Source: Podarcis raffonei (taxonomy: Eukaryota > Chordata > Lepidosauria > Squamata > Lacertidae). Taken from it: DNA of 64,000 nucleotides. Position 1 is the first letter of the stretch. Each line of letters starts with the position of its first letter. Of this stretch, positions 9,486 to 23,719 are shown piece after piece. A program made the position numbers and the translations under genes. The stretch is from NCBI RefSeq assembly GCF_027172205.1, contig NC_070619.1, positions 878,001-942,000 on the forward strand, written 5' to 3'. The notes beneath the pieces are model-generated. The model did not search any database. It worked only from the letters and a program-made list of their open reading frames with translations, and had not been told where the DNA came from.

Positions 9486-12400
9486 GTAAGAAAATCTCCC
9501 TGATGTGCATGGAAAACTCATTTTGCCAACTCTCTCCTGATCTGTTTACACTGGTGCCTTTTCCCCAGGCGGATTCTCTTTCCGTCTCTATCTGCAATTA
9601 ATGACGCCTTCCCAGGATAAATGCGTCGTGCAAATAAGTCATATTTTTTATTTGCAAACTGGGGCAACCAAAGGGAGGCGAACGAGCTGGTCGTAGGAGC
9701 AGCAGCAGCAGTAGCGGAATAGCAAGCTGCAAAAATGAAGAAAATGAGCAACGTGTGTCTGAGTCACAGCTTAGAGCAGAGGGAGGAACCCTGCAGGTTT
9801 TTTGTGTCCAGGGAGGTTGAGGCACACTTCTGCGTCTGGGGATATTTTCTTGGGGGAAATTGTCATATACAATCCCTGGATGTGCGGGGTGTTTGAGGGG
9901 GGTGGCACTTGTGGGGGGACGCCGCATCCTGCTCCTTCTGGGGAGCCTCTCCTTACGTTTCTTGGGATTCTTAAATGGAGCCTCCATGGACAGAGTCAGT
10001 CTACCTTAGATGGGCAAATGAGAATGGGAGGAGGAGACAGCTCTGACATTCTGTTTGCCACTGAGAGAAAGCAGCCATGGCCCCATTGCCATCCACTGGT
10101 GTCTAGGTGCAACAACAACAACAACAACAATAATTTTTTATTAATACCCCACCCATCTGGCTGAGTTTCCCCAGCCACTCTGGGCGGCTCCCAAATCGAG
10201 TGTCAAAAATAATACAGCATTAAATATTAAAAACTTCCCTAAACAGGGCTGCCTTCAGATGTCTTTTAAAAATAGGATAGCTGTTTATTTCCTTGACATC
10301 TGGTGGGGGGTCATTCCACAGGGCAGGCGCCACTGCCGAGAAGGCCCTCTGCCTGGTTCCCTGTAACCTCACTTCTCGCAGGGAGGGAACCGCCAGAAGG
10401 CCCTCGGAGCTGGACCTCAGGCTGAACGATTCAGGTGGAGATGCTCCTTCAGGCATGCTGGCCATTTAGGGCTTTAAAGGTCAGCACCAACACTTTGAAT
10501 TGTGCTCAGAAACGTACTGGGAGCCAATGCAGATCTCTCAGGACTGGTGTTATATGGTCCCGGCGGCCACTCCCAGTCACCAGTCTAGCTGCTGCATTCT
10601 GGATTAATTGCAGTTTCCGGGTCACCTTCAAAGGTGGCTCCATGTAGAGCGCATTGCAGTAGTCCAAGCAGGAGATAAGTAGAGCATGCACCACTCTGGC
10701 GAGACAGTCTGGAGGCAGGGAGGGTCTCAGCCTGCGTACCAGGTGGAGCTGGTAGACAGCCGCCCTGGACATAGAATAGACCTGCACCTCCATGGACAGC
10801 TGAGAGTCCAAAATGACTCCCAGGCTGCACACCTGGTCCTTCAGGGGCACAGTTCCCCCATTCAGGACCAGGGAGTCCTCCACACCAGCCCGCCTCCTGT
10901 CCTGCAAAAACAGTACTTCTGTCTTGTTAGGATTCAACCTCAATCTGTTAGCCACTATCATCCTCCAACCGCCTCCAGACACTCACACAGGACCTTCACC
11001 GCCTTCACTGGTTCCGATTTAAAAGAGAGGTAGAGCTGGGTGTCATCTGCATACTGATGAACACCCAGCCCAAACCCTCTGATGATCTCTCCCAGCAGCT
11101 GCATGTAGATGTTGAAAAGCATGGGGGAGAGGATGGAACCCCACAAGTGAGAGCCCAGGGGTCTGAACACTCATTCCCCACCACCACTTTCTGGACACGG
11201 CCCAGGAGGAAGGAGCAGAACCACCGTATGACAGTGCCCCCAGCTCCCAGCCCCTCAAGACGGTCCAGAAAGATGTTATGGTTGATTGTATCAAAGGCCG
11301 CTGAGAGATCCAGCAGAACTAGGAAACAGCTCTCACCTTTGTCCCTAGCCCGCCGGAGATCATCGACCAGTGCGACCAAGGCAGTTTCAGTCCCATGATG
11401 AGGCCTGAATCCCGATTGGAAGGGATCCAAATGATCCGCTTCTTCCAGGTGTGCCTGGAGTTGTTCAGCAACCACTCGCTCAATCACCTTGCCCAAGAAT
11501 GGTAGATTTGAGACTGGGCGATAGTTGGCCATATTGGCTGGGTCCAAAGATGTTTTTTTAAGAAGCGGTTTAATGACCGCCTCTTTCAGCGGATCTGGGA
11601 ATGTTCCCTCACAGAGGGAAGCATTCACTACCCCGCAGAGCCCATCGCCCAGCCCTTCCCTTTTTTTATAAGCCAGGATGGGCAAGGATCAAGGAGACAC
11701 TCGTCCAAGCAGCCTGTCCACATCCTCAGAGGTAACAGATTGGAATTGATCCCACGCAACTTGACTAGACAGGGCTCTAACACTCTCCCGTCCCAGCCCT
11801 GCTCCTACGGTGGAGTCTACCTCCTTCCGAATCTGAGCGACTTTATCTGCAAAAAACTTTGCAAAAGCATTGCAGGAGATCTTGGGGTGCCTACCAGGCC
11901 CCGGTGACAAAGGTGGTTCTGGTAGATTGCGAACCACCCGAAAAAGTCTCTTACTGCTGTTTTCTGCAGATGCAATAAGGCAGTGAAGAAGGTCCTCTTC
12001 GCCATCACCATTGCCACTTGGTAGGCTCGCCATTGAGCTCTAGCCCGTGTCCGGTCTGATTCAGAATGTGTTTTCCACCACCGGCGCTCTACCCATCTCA
12101 ACGATTGTTTCATCGCCTTCAGCTCCGGGGGAAACCATGGGGCTGTCTGGACTCCATGCAATAGGAGAGGGCGCTTTGGAGCCAGGCAGTCAATAGCCTT
12201 GGTTAACTCCACATTCCTACGGGCCACCAGGCCATCAACATGTAATAAAACATCCCCTACCACTCTCTGGAAGCCAATTGGATCCATTAAGTGGCGGGGG
12301 CGGATCATCCGAATTGGTCCCACCTCCCTGTAGAGGGGAAGGGTTGCAGAGAAGTCCAGTTGCACCAGGAAGTGATCTGACCATGGCACTTCTTTTGTTT

Positions 12401-15400
12401 TGCTTTTACTTAGTGTCAGCTCACCAACATCCGTAGAGGTGGACACCAGGTCTAAGGCATGTCCGCGACTATGGGTTGGGCCAGACTTATTCAGGGACAG
12501 CCCCATGGAGGCCATGCTTTCCACGAAGTCCCGAGCGGCCCCTTGTAAGGTCGTGTCGGCATGGATGTTAAAATCCCCTAGGACGACCAAGCTAGGTGTC
12601 TCCAGGAGAACATCCGCCACGACCTGAAGCAGCTCGGGCAGGGAATCCTTGGTGCAGCGGGGAGGTCGGTACACCAAAAGGAATCCTGTACTGCCCCTAC
12701 TTCCAGAACATGCACTTGGAAAACTGGGTCTTCCCAATAGGACACCTGGTGCAAACTAATGACTTCCTAAAAATCACTGCAACCCCCCCTCCCTGCCCAC
12801 ATGACCTGGGTTGTTGTGCGTAAGAGAAACCTGGTGGACAAGCAGAAGCTAAGACAGGCCCATCTGCTTCATCCAACCAAGTCTCTGTTACACATGCCAG
12901 GTCAAGTCCTCCATCCACGATCAAGTCATGGATGGCAGTGGTCTTATGAATCATTGACCTGGCATTGCACAGCAGCACCTTCAGGTCATGTGGGTCTCCC
13001 TTGCTGATTCTAGTATCCATCCGGTCAGGACCAAACCCGGAGGCAGGGAATGTCCTCAAACAACAACTAAGCCTGCCTCCTTGGTAATCACGTGGTCTGG
13101 TCTCAGCATGACTCCTCCTCCTGCCCGTGATCACTGAGATCGGGTGTCCCAATACATCCACCCCCCCCCCGGGAACCTGCCACAGCCATTCTGTTGGCTG
13201 AGGCCCACTCCCAGGCAGCCCTGACCCTTCCCCTTAAAAAGCAAAATACAGTGGTACCTCTGGTTGCGAACTGGATCCATTCTGGAGCCCCGTTCGCAAC
13301 CTGAAAGGAACGCAACCCGCGTCTGCGCATGCGCAGGTCACGATTTGCCACTTCTGTGCATGTGTGTGATGTCATTTTGCGCGTCTGCGCATGCGCGAGT
13401 GGTGAAACCCGGAAGTAACCCTTTCTGGTACTTCCGGGTCGCCACAGGACGCAACCTGAAAAAACGTATCATGAAGCAAACGAAACAAGAGGTATGATTG
13501 TATACAATAACGTAACAAAATAATGAAAGTAAAAACAAAGCAAGAAACAATTACGCTAAAATTAAACTATTCCCCGCCCCGACTAAACATTTGTCCCACC
13601 CCAAACAAAATAAAATAATAAAATAATATAACATTTAAAAACAACAACCACCACCATTCGAGGTGCAGCAGATTAAGAACACTTAAAACATTTGAAAACA
13701 GAGAATCATAGAATCATAGAGTTGGAAGAGACCACAAGGGCCATCGAGTCCAACCCCGTGCCAAGCAGGAAACACCATCAGAGCACTCCTGACATATGGT
13801 TGTCAAGCCTCTGCTTAAAGACCTCCAAAGAAGGAGACTCCACCACACTCCTTGGCAGCAAATTCCACTGTCAAACAGCTCTTACTGTCAGGAAGTTCTT
13901 CCTAATGTTTAGGTGGAATCTTCTTTCTTGTAGTTTGGAACCATTGCTCCGTGTCTGCTTCTCTGGAGCAGCAGAAAACAACCTTTCTCCCTCCTCTATG
14001 TGACATCCTTTTATATATTTGAACATGGCTATCATATCACCCCTTAACCTCCTCTTCTCCAGGCTAAACATGCCCAGCTCCCTTAGCCGTTCCTCATAAG
14101 GCATCATTTCCAGGCCTTTGACCATTTTGGTTGCCCTCCTCTGGACACGTTCCAGTTTGTCAGTGTCCTTCTTGAACTGTGGTGCCCAGAACTGGACACA
14201 GTACTCCAGGTGAGGTCTGACCAGAGCAGAATACAGTGGCACTATTACTTCCCTTGATCTAGATGCTATACTCCTATTGATGCAGCCCAGAATTGCATTG
14301 GCTTTTTTAGCTGCCGCGTCACACTGTTGGCTCATGTCAAGTTTGTGGTCAACCAAGACTCCTAGATCCTTTTCACATGTACTGCTCTCAAGCCAGGTGT
14401 CACCCATCTTGTATTTGTGCCTCTCATTTTTTTTTTGCCCAAGTGCAATACTTTACATTTCTCCCTGTTAAAATTCATCTTGTTTGTTTTGGCCCAGTTC
14501 TCTAATTTGTCAAGGTCCTTTTGAAGTGTGATCCTGTCCTCTGGGGTGTTAGCCACCCCTCCCAGTTTGGTGTCATCTGCAAATTTGATCAGGATGCCCT
14601 TGAGTCCATCATCCAAGTCGTTGATAAAGATGTTGAATAAGACCGGGCCCAAGACAGAACCCTGTGGCACCCCACTAGTCACTCTTCTCCAGGATGAAGA
14701 GGAACCATTGATGAGCACCCTTTGGGTTCGGTCAGTCAGCCAGTTACAAATCCACTGAGTGGTAGCATAGTCAAGACCGCATTTTACCAGCTTCTTTACA
14801 AGAATATCATGGGGCACCTTGTCAAATGCCTTGCTGAAATCAAGGTAGGCTACATCCACTGCGTTCCCTTCATCTACCAGGCTTGTAATTCTGTCAAAAA
14901 ATGAGATCAGGTTAGTCTGACATGACTTATTTTTCAGAAATCCATGCTGACTATTGGTGATCACAGCATTCCTTTCTAGGTACTCACAGACTGTTTGCTT
15001 AATGATCTGCTCCAGAATCTTCCCTGGTATTGATGTCAGACTGACTGGGCGGTAATTATTTGGGTCCTCTCTTTTCCCCTTTTTGAAAATAGGGACAACA
15101 TTTGCCCTCCTCCAGTCTGCCGGGACTTCGCCTGTTCTCCAGGAATTCTCAAAGATGACTGCCAGTGGTTCTGAAATCACATCTGCCAGTTCTTTTAATA
15201 CTCTTGGATGCAGTTCATCTGGCCCTGGAGACTTGAATACATCTAGACTAGCCAAGTATTCTCGTACTATCTCCTTAGTTATTCTGGGCTGTGTTTCCTC
15301 TGCTGAATCATTTGCTCCAAATTCTTCAGGTCGGGCATTGTTTTCTTTATCGGAGAAGACTGAGGCAAAGAAGGCATTGAGGAGTTCAGCCCTTTCTGTG

Positions 15401-18400
15401 TCCCCTGTTTGCATTTCACCATCTTCTCCTCTGAGTGACCCCACTGTTTCTTTGTTCTTCCTTTTGCTACGAACATACCCATAAAAGCCTTTTTTGTTGC
15501 TTTTAACCTCTCTAGCAAGCCTGAGTTCATTCTGTGCTTTAGCTTTTCTGACTTTGTATCTACACGTGCTGGCTATTTGTTTGAATTCCTCTTTGGTGGT
15601 TTCCCCCCTTTTCCATTTTTTGTACACATCCTTTTTTAATCTTAACTCAGTTAAAAGTTCTTTAGATAGCCACCCTGGCTTCTTTAGGCACCTTCCATGT
15701 TTCCGACTCATTGGTATTGCCTGAAGTTGTGCTTTTACTATCTCCCTCTTAACAAACTCCCAGCCATCATGAACTCCCTTTCCTTTTAGTATTACTGTCC
15801 ATGGGATCTCACCCAGCACTTCCCTAAGTTTTATGAAGTCGGCTTTCTTAAAGTCAAGAAATTGAGTCCTAGTATGCTTGGCTGCTCCTTTCCGCTGTAT
15901 AGTAAACTTCAGAAGAGCATGATCACTCGCGCCTAATGATCCTTCCACTTCTACCCCACTAACCAGGTCATCAACATTGGTTAGGACCAGATCTAAAATG
16001 GCTGTTCCTCTTGTTGCTTCTCCCACTTTCTGGACAATGAAGTTGTCTGCAAGGCCAGTGAGGAATCTGTTTGACCTTTTGCTCTTGGCTGAGTTTGACA
16101 TCCAACAAATATCCGGGTAATTGAAGTCCCCCATTACTACTATCTCCCTTCCTTTTGCATGCTTGGCCATCTGTTCCAGGAAGGCATCATCTATGTCCTC
16201 CGTTTGGCTTGGGGATCTATAGTAAACTCCCACAATGAGGTCACTGTTATTCTTCTCTCCCTTAATTTTGACCCAAATGCTCTCACTTTGGCTTTGAGGT
16301 TCTAAATCTTGGATCTCTTCACAGGTATACACATCCCTGACATATAACGCCACTCCTCCTCCTTTCTTGTCTGGTCTGTTTCTCTGAAATAGATTGTATC
16401 CCTCCATTATTACATTCCAATCGTGGGACTTATCCCACCAGGTTTCAGTGATACCTATTATGTCATATTTAGTTTGCTGTACCAAGAGCTCAAGCTCATC
16501 TTGTTTATTTCCCATGCTTTGTGCATTAGTGTACAGACATTGAAGTCCATTAATCATTCCCCCGTGTCTCTTATTTAAGGATTTTTTCCTCCCACCACTA
16601 GGTCTGCGTGCTGTTTGCTCCATTCGGTCTATGACATTTGGATGATCATCTTCATCAATTGATAGACTCCTACCTTCAGGAGCACTGTCTCCCTCCCCCA
16701 CATTAGTCAGTTTAAAGCCCTCCTGTTGAGGTTTCTGAGATTTTTTGCAAAAACATTCCTCCCAACCGTTGTGAGGTGCAGCCCATCGCTTGCCAGAAGT
16801 CCATCTTCAAGAAACTGCATTCCGTGATCTAAGAATCCAAACCGTTCCTGTTTACACCATTTGCGAAGCCAGTTGTTCACTTCCACTATTTTCCCCTCTC
16901 TCCCTGGGCCACGTCGTTCAACTGGGAGGACAGATGAGATGACAATTTGTGCATTTAATTGCTTCAATTTCCTGCCCAGAGCCTCGTAGTCTCTTTTGAT
17001 CTTCAGGAGGCTATTGCTTGCAGTGTCATTGGTTCCCACATGAACCAAGAGGAAGGGGTATTTGTCAGTGGGTTTTATGATTCCTTGCAGTCGTTCAGTT
17101 ACATCTTGGATCTTAGCCCCGGGGAGACAGCACACTTCCCGAGACATCTTGTCAGGCCCACAGATCACTGCTTCTGTTCCCCTCAATAGGGAATCCCCTA
17201 TCACCACTACACGCCTCCTCTTAGGTCTGGTCAGGGTTCTTCCGTGAGCTGTCCGTTCCAAGGTCGCCTGGACATTCCCTGAGGACTGCCTTTGCTGCTC
17301 GTCTTCATATACCTGATCGACTGTAATGAGGGAGAGATCCTCAAATGGAGTCTGCTCTTCGTCTTCCATGCTAGGGGAAAGGACCTCAAAGCGATTGCGT
17401 ATTTCTAAACAATCAGAGCAAACCCTGGGCCTCCTACTTCTTTGAGTCACATTTTTCCATATATCTGGCTCCTGTGTTGGTGAACTAGCCTCCTTCTCAG
17501 GGGAGTCCCCTGTCTCCTCCTTGGTGGAGATGATGTGCTCTGTTGCTTCCAAGAAGAGCTCCAGCTCTCTAATTCTTTGGAGCGTAGCTACACGTTCCTC
17601 CAGTTGCTGGACTTTGTCTTGTAAGAGGGCAATCAACATGCAATCGCTGCAGGTAAAGCTGCCTGCAACCTTTGGCAAGATGGCAAACATTTCGCAGGAA
17701 CCACAGGCGACTGCAGCTGTTCCCTCACCCTCCATCTTGAGAACGTGTCGTTGGGGGTGACTACAGCGGTCCTCCATCATAAAAAGCGTGAAGACAGGAC
17801 AAATAAATCCCCCCCAAAAAACCTAGGTCTCCCCCAACAAACGTTTGAGACTAGCTCCCCTAAATCGAAAAGATTTTTGCCACTTGCTGCTCAGAGTATG
17901 TGTGCCTGTAGGCCCCTCTCCTTGGGCCTGATGGGGGAGCGGTCTTCCCAAAGACTCACCGGAGCAGCAAGAGGAGCAGTGCAGGATGACCCAGGGGCTG
18001 GAAAGCAAGCCAGATGAGGAACGGGTGAAGGAGCTGGGGATGTTTAGCCAGGTGAAGAGGAGACTGAGAGGAGACAGGAGAGCCATCTTCAAATATCTGA
18101 AGGGCTGTCGCAGGGAAGAGGGAAGAAGCTTGTTTTCTCCTGCTCTGGAGGGTAGGATTGGAACCCATGGCTTCAACTTACAAGAAAGGAGATTTTGACT
18201 CAGCATCAGGAAGAGGAAGGAGGTTCTTTTATTTTTTTAATTTTATTTAATTCATTTTATATACTGCTCTTCATCCTAAGATCTCAGGGCAGTTCATAAA
18301 ATACAGGGTAAAAGTAAGTCAAACAAAGCAGCTTCTGTTCCTCTCGAAAGCTCCCCTGCGCCTGTCCCCTGTCGGCAGCAGGATACTGGGCTGGGGTGCT

Positions 18401-21400
18401 CTGTTTGCTGCTTAGCGGGATCTGCGTCCTGCGTGAAGCCACTTGCCGACTCAAAAGCTCCGGGTTTGAGTTCAGGCGTGTTCAAAGGCCCTCCAAGCAA
18501 CGTGAGCAAAACAAAACAAAACAACAGCTCCTCTCTGTGACTCCCGGGACACCCAGTGCCAGCCGCAAGTAAACAGAGCGGGCGTCAGGGTGGTGCCACC
18601 CGGGGGGGGGGAGGGTGGCAGGCGCCATTGTCTGCGGATGCAGCTGGGAGATTCCAAAACAGCCGGAGGAACAGGCAGCAAATCTCTCCTTCTGCCCCCC
18701 TTTTCTCCTCCCCAGCGAGCCCCGGGGGGCAGAAGTGGCCCTCTCTCCCTCCTCCCTCCTCAGAAGATGGCAGGGGGTTGGGCTGGATGATCCCTGGGGT
18801 CCCTTCCAGCCCCACAAGGTGGGTCAGCCTGAGGGGGGCAGGGCCAGCCCCCCTCCCCCAGCAAGCCAAACCCTGGCATCTCCCAGGTCCCGGTGGAGCC
18901 CCACAACAACCCTGCGAGGTCAGAGAGGCTGGGAGAGGCTTTGCAGCCGGGCGGGGGTTGTTTGAACACTCTAACCACTACGCAACACTGCCACTCTTAG
19001 TTTGAACAAAATGAAAGCAAAGCTCGGATAGCAACGTCTGTGCAAAACCACTGAGTCGCACCCCTCCCCTTAAGAAGGAAAGCCAAGGTGCCTGAGTAAA
19101 AGGGCTGATTTCAAATAGGAAGGCCAATAGTGACTACACTGACCGGCAGCAGCTCTGCAGTCCTTTATTCAGATTCATGAGGACTATAAACTTTCCCTGT
19201 TTCAACCAGTCTCTTCTCCGCCCTGGAGACTCACTCTGTTTTTCAAGGGGCTGGTTGGTTCAATCCCCAACAGCATCTCCACTGTGGGTCATAGAATGAT
19301 ATAGCTGGGGGACCCCCAGGGGGCATCTAGTCCAACCCCCTGGTATCTGAACTAAATCAGCCATGACTGATGCTGACAATCTGCTGCTGCTGCTGCTGGT
19401 GGTGGTGGTCAAGATCCGCATTTCTGTGCTGAACGGACCCAGAGGTCTGGCTGGGTCCGAGGCAGCTTCTGATTCTTCTCTTTAAGCCAAGTGTTTGTTC
19501 AGAATGATGAGGACCAGGATCTTGCTTTATTTTTAAAGGGGAAAGGCCGCTGGGGCTGTCCTCCTGAGTCTAAACTGCTCAGCGCAGACAACACCGCGTT
19601 GCGATGGAGCAGTGGACCTGCTCGCATCCTGGGAAGGCTTCCGACCCGCCTTCTCTCTTTCTGTGCCCTCCGGAACTCCCTGCCACAGGGCGTAGCCTTG
19701 CAACCACCTTGCAGGGCTCAGAAAGGCATGGAAGGATGCAGAAAAAGAATGCACAGGATCTGTTTTGTCACTCAGCCATCAACGCCAAAGCCGCCTCTGC
19801 AGGGAGGCGTGTTGCCTAGCAACCGCGGACACACACACCTTGCCATCTCCCCAGGAGGAATGCCAAGGAGGGAGATGTGCTCTGCGGGGGGCGAGTGGGG
19901 AGGGGTTGTGATTGACAAGGGACGGGGGGGGGGAGCGGAAGCCCACCCCCAGAGACCCAGGCTCCATGCACAGAGCGGGGGGGGGGGAGAGAAGGCTAGT
20001 TGGGAAGCTGGGCATTAAAAGGAGAGGGGGGAGCTCTCGCTCTCTCTCCATATACTATATCATAGAGTCATAGAGCTGTGGGGACCCTGAAGGTCATCCA
20101 GTCCAACCCCCTGCCATGCAGATATCTCAGCTCTGCACACATTCCAGCTGGTCAACATCCTTGACCTGGACGTTATGCTTCTGCAGATGCAGCCCAGAAT
20201 ATGCACCACCCTGAGCTGTTTCAGTGAAGGGTGGCGCACAGATTTAATAAGTCACATGAGCTTTTTTGGCTGCTGCTGCTGCTCCCTCACAAGCCAACTC
20301 AAAACTGGGCTCGACCCCCTCTCGACACGTGGCTTCAGGATAAAAAGGGCCCTATCCTGTTTCAAAATGCGCATGCAGACGTCACTGGATGGCAACGGGG
20401 CAGCTGTCCGTGCAGAGGCTTCTTACCCAAGAAAGGACAAAAACTGCTTGTTGGCATTACCTGCGTGGCAGGTGCAGGGATGCGTCCCTCTGGGTGTGGC
20501 TGCGCCGATGGGAGTTGGAAAATACAGAGCATTTATTAATTATGTTTCTGCACTGCCCTTTGCTGGGTGGTATGCTACAAAAATGCATTGCAGAATAACA
20601 AGCAGAACAGTAACTTTGCAATGCACAGTTTTAAAAGCCACAGGTATAATTCGCCTGGTTTCAGCGTGAGAAGCTCAGATATATAAGCCAGGTGCCAAAT
20701 GGCTCCTCAAACCAAGGCTGCAGTTGCCATTGGGGGGGGGAGACAGCTCCAAAGTCGTATTTTGGGTTCCTGAAATGTTGGTTCCTGGCGGGGCAGCCCC
20801 CCCCCCCCCCGTTATTCTGGAGCCATGCCTCATTTTTGCCTTCTTGCTTTTCACTGCAGGGCGAGAAGAACCATGGCTTTGACATCCTCTATCACAACAT
20901 GAAGCATGGGCAGATCTCGGCAAAGGAGCTGGCGGACTTCGTGCGGGAGAGGTACTGACGGCTGGGGGGGGGGGCAGAGCTCTGTCCAGTTCCTCCTTGC
21001 GCCCCCACCCCCCAATCTGCAAACCTCACCCACTTATCAAAGCACCAATTTCCTAATGCCAGTTTGCTCACGGAGCCCTGGTTTGCAAATCTCCCTGACA
21101 CTGCAATTGGGGGTAAACTTTGCATGAGCTGAGCTGCTGGCCTGAAGGAGATCTCTTTGCAAGACCTCTTCTCCATAACTTGCCCATAGCTTGCCTGAGG
21201 TTTTTTGTTTCCTTTTGGCAAAGATGTTTCATTTCGTAAGATTTTTTATGTTGTGATTGGATTTTGCAGCCAAACTCCCTAAGTCTGTTATTGGCTGGAG
21301 AAGAGTCGATGGAGGCAGGGATCCAGTCAAAGCAGGGCAGATCTTTATTTTTCTGCTGCAACAGAGATCCCCGCCCTCCTTGCAAGGAGGCCCAGTGCCC

Positions 21401-23670
21401 TGGGATCTTTTGATAAAGGGCGGTATATAAGTTGAATAAATAATAATGAAATAATTTCATTTTGTGATGTATACAAAACAGATGTTATAACAGCTGGGAA
21501 ATAAAATGTGAAGAACAGAATTGTAGAATGGGCACCTAGATAAGAGCCTGAGCATAGGATGGAGGGGCTCATAAAATCGTAGTGTTGGAAGGGACCCCTG
21601 AGGGTCATCTAGCCCAACCCTCTGCAATGCAGGAATCACAACTAAAGCACCCGGGACAGATTAACGCTCCCAGCACCAGCACCCCAGCAGATCTCGCTTC
21701 TCTGTTTGTCGCAGCTTTGGATCCAGCACAGAGCAAGCAAATCATGGAATCCTAGAATTGTAGAGTTGGAAGGGACCACGAGGGTCATCTAGTCCAACCC
21801 CCTGAAATGCAGGGATTTTTTTGCCCAATGTGGGGCTCGAACCCATGACCCTAAGAGTTAGAGTACTCATGCTGAGCTGCCCCAGTTGCACAGGGGTTAA
21901 AATAAGCCCAAGAAAAGAATATTAGTGTTCTTGGATTATCAATCCTAGTTGCGGATTTATAAAAGTTTCCTTGGGCTGATTCAACAGAAGAAAATAAACC
22001 TTTGCAAAATTCATGCCAGGTGCTTGTTCATTCCCATGCAATTTCTTTTAAGGGGGAGAAATCTTGCAAAGCAAGGAAAATCTCAGGTGTTGCTCTTTTT
22101 TTAACCGACCAGCACCCCAAATCTGTGTTTGGGAAGCCTCTGTTCCTAGTACGGCATGGATGGGGGATGAGAGGGATGGATGAGAGGGAAGGAAATGGCT
22201 TTGCGTCTCCTCCAGTGACCACTGGGGGGCAGAGCTGCACTTCTCTTGATCCCAGGTCCCAGCTGGACAGGTGAATCACCCAAATCAGTGGCCAGGTATG
22301 TTTATAAGTGGGTAGCTTCTAAGTGCAGAATCCGGCCTGGGCCGTGTTTCTCTCTCCTTTTAAGCAGCATCAAGCATCTTCCTTCAATTGCATGCCAAAA
22401 TACCCCACCAGGCCCTTCATTCTTTGCTCTCCAGGGCTATGTCAGGTAATCCCATCTGTTCTCTGTTTTCCCGGAGGAGCAAAAGTATAAGAGCTCGATC
22501 CTGCTCCTTTTTTGGGAGGCGCTCAAGATGAAAATAGCCATAAATGGTCAAGGGATGGTTGGAGCAATTATTCCAGGAGGGACTTTTTGGTTCAGAGAAA
22601 AAGCAAGGAAGAGGTAGAAGTTTATAAAGGTTGAGAGAGAGAGAGAGTTTTTTTAACAAATTAGAACAAAGAAGAAAGGAAGGAAGGAAGGAAGGAAGGA
22701 AGGAAGGAAGGAAGGAAGAAAACACAATATATCAGCAATAGTGAAATGTCATTGAAATAGAAATGCGATTACTAAAATGTATAATACATACATAGATAGA
22801 CTTATTGTATCCCTCGTGTATATGTTTCAATAAATACTTTCCAAATATCACTAAATTTGTCCATAGAAAACCTGAAAGTGTTCCGTTCGTAGGTTGCAAG
22901 AGTTGATCAGAGCCCTGCACTGCATGGAGAAAGTGGAGAGAGGAAAGGATTCTTCCCTCTGTAGGAATACCTAAACTGGCAGACGCCCCATGAATGTTGG
23001 AATATTCAGGGCAGATAATTCATGCAGCATGCAGTTATTAACTGTGGAACTCCCTGCCACAGGAGGCAACGTAGGTGGCTTTAAAAGAGGGTTCCTTGTG
23101 ATCCACGAGGGCTTTTCAGACATGCTTGGGCTCTTCGAGATCCCGCTCCGGAACCCTCCTTATTCCTCCTCTTCCTCTTCCCTCTTTTGCTTTTTTCTTC
23201 TCCGCAGGGCGGCTGTAGAGGAGACCTATGCCAAGTCTATGGCCAAGATGTCCAAGATGGCCGGAAACAGCACTCAGCTGGGGTGAGCCCTAGAGAACAG
23301 AACCGCAGAGTCGGGAGGGACCCCCAGGGATGAGTACCGCACTCCCCTCCCCAAAAAGCACTAACAACAACAACAACAGTTTTATTATTTGTACCCCGCC
23401 CATCTGACCGGGGGAGGGGGTATTGTTTTGCTGTTTTGCTTCTAATTATTTTCTTGTTTCTGCCCTGTATTTTATTCTGTGAACTGCCCCTGAGATCTGA
23501 GGATGAAGAGCAGTACATAAATCTAATTTTTACTGTGTTTTTAATATTTTGTTGGGAGCTGCCCAGAGTGGCTGAGGCAACCCAGTCGGATGGGCAGCAT
23601 ATGAAGTTGATTAATTACTTGCCCCAGCCATTCTGGGCAGCTTCCAACAAAATATAAAAACAGTAAAACA

Positions 23671-23719
<49 letters not shown>

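Larger units (their letters stand above)
13700..17970 (-). mobile_element. CR1 LINE, nearly full length and nearly intact
   Basis: The minus-strand element has a short 5' UTR, ORF1 at 17780-16707, ORF2 from 16701, and a 3' UTR ending at about 13700 in repeated ATTCTATG units. ORF1 and ORF2 lie 5 bases apart. Only one frame break is visible, in a run of ten T (+ strand, 14427-14436), after which ORF2 continues in another frame to 13871. The 5' end near 17970 is uncertain because no target duplication is visible. It lies inside FCHO1 intron 2, antisense to the gene. Confidence 0.9.
20952..23207. other. Intron 3 overview
   Basis: 2.3 kb. It holds a LINE tail (about 21395-21455, plus), a CR1 module (21570-21640, minus), a tRNA-Lys SINE (listed), a (GGAA)n run (listed) and a short CR1-related piece at 23035-23105. 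The other parts are unrecognised. Confidence 0.5.

Noticed and set aside
10220-17780. Endonuclease and reverse-transcriptase frames as possible host genes
   Set aside because: They belong to L2 and CR1 LINEs, including their 3' UTRs and tails.
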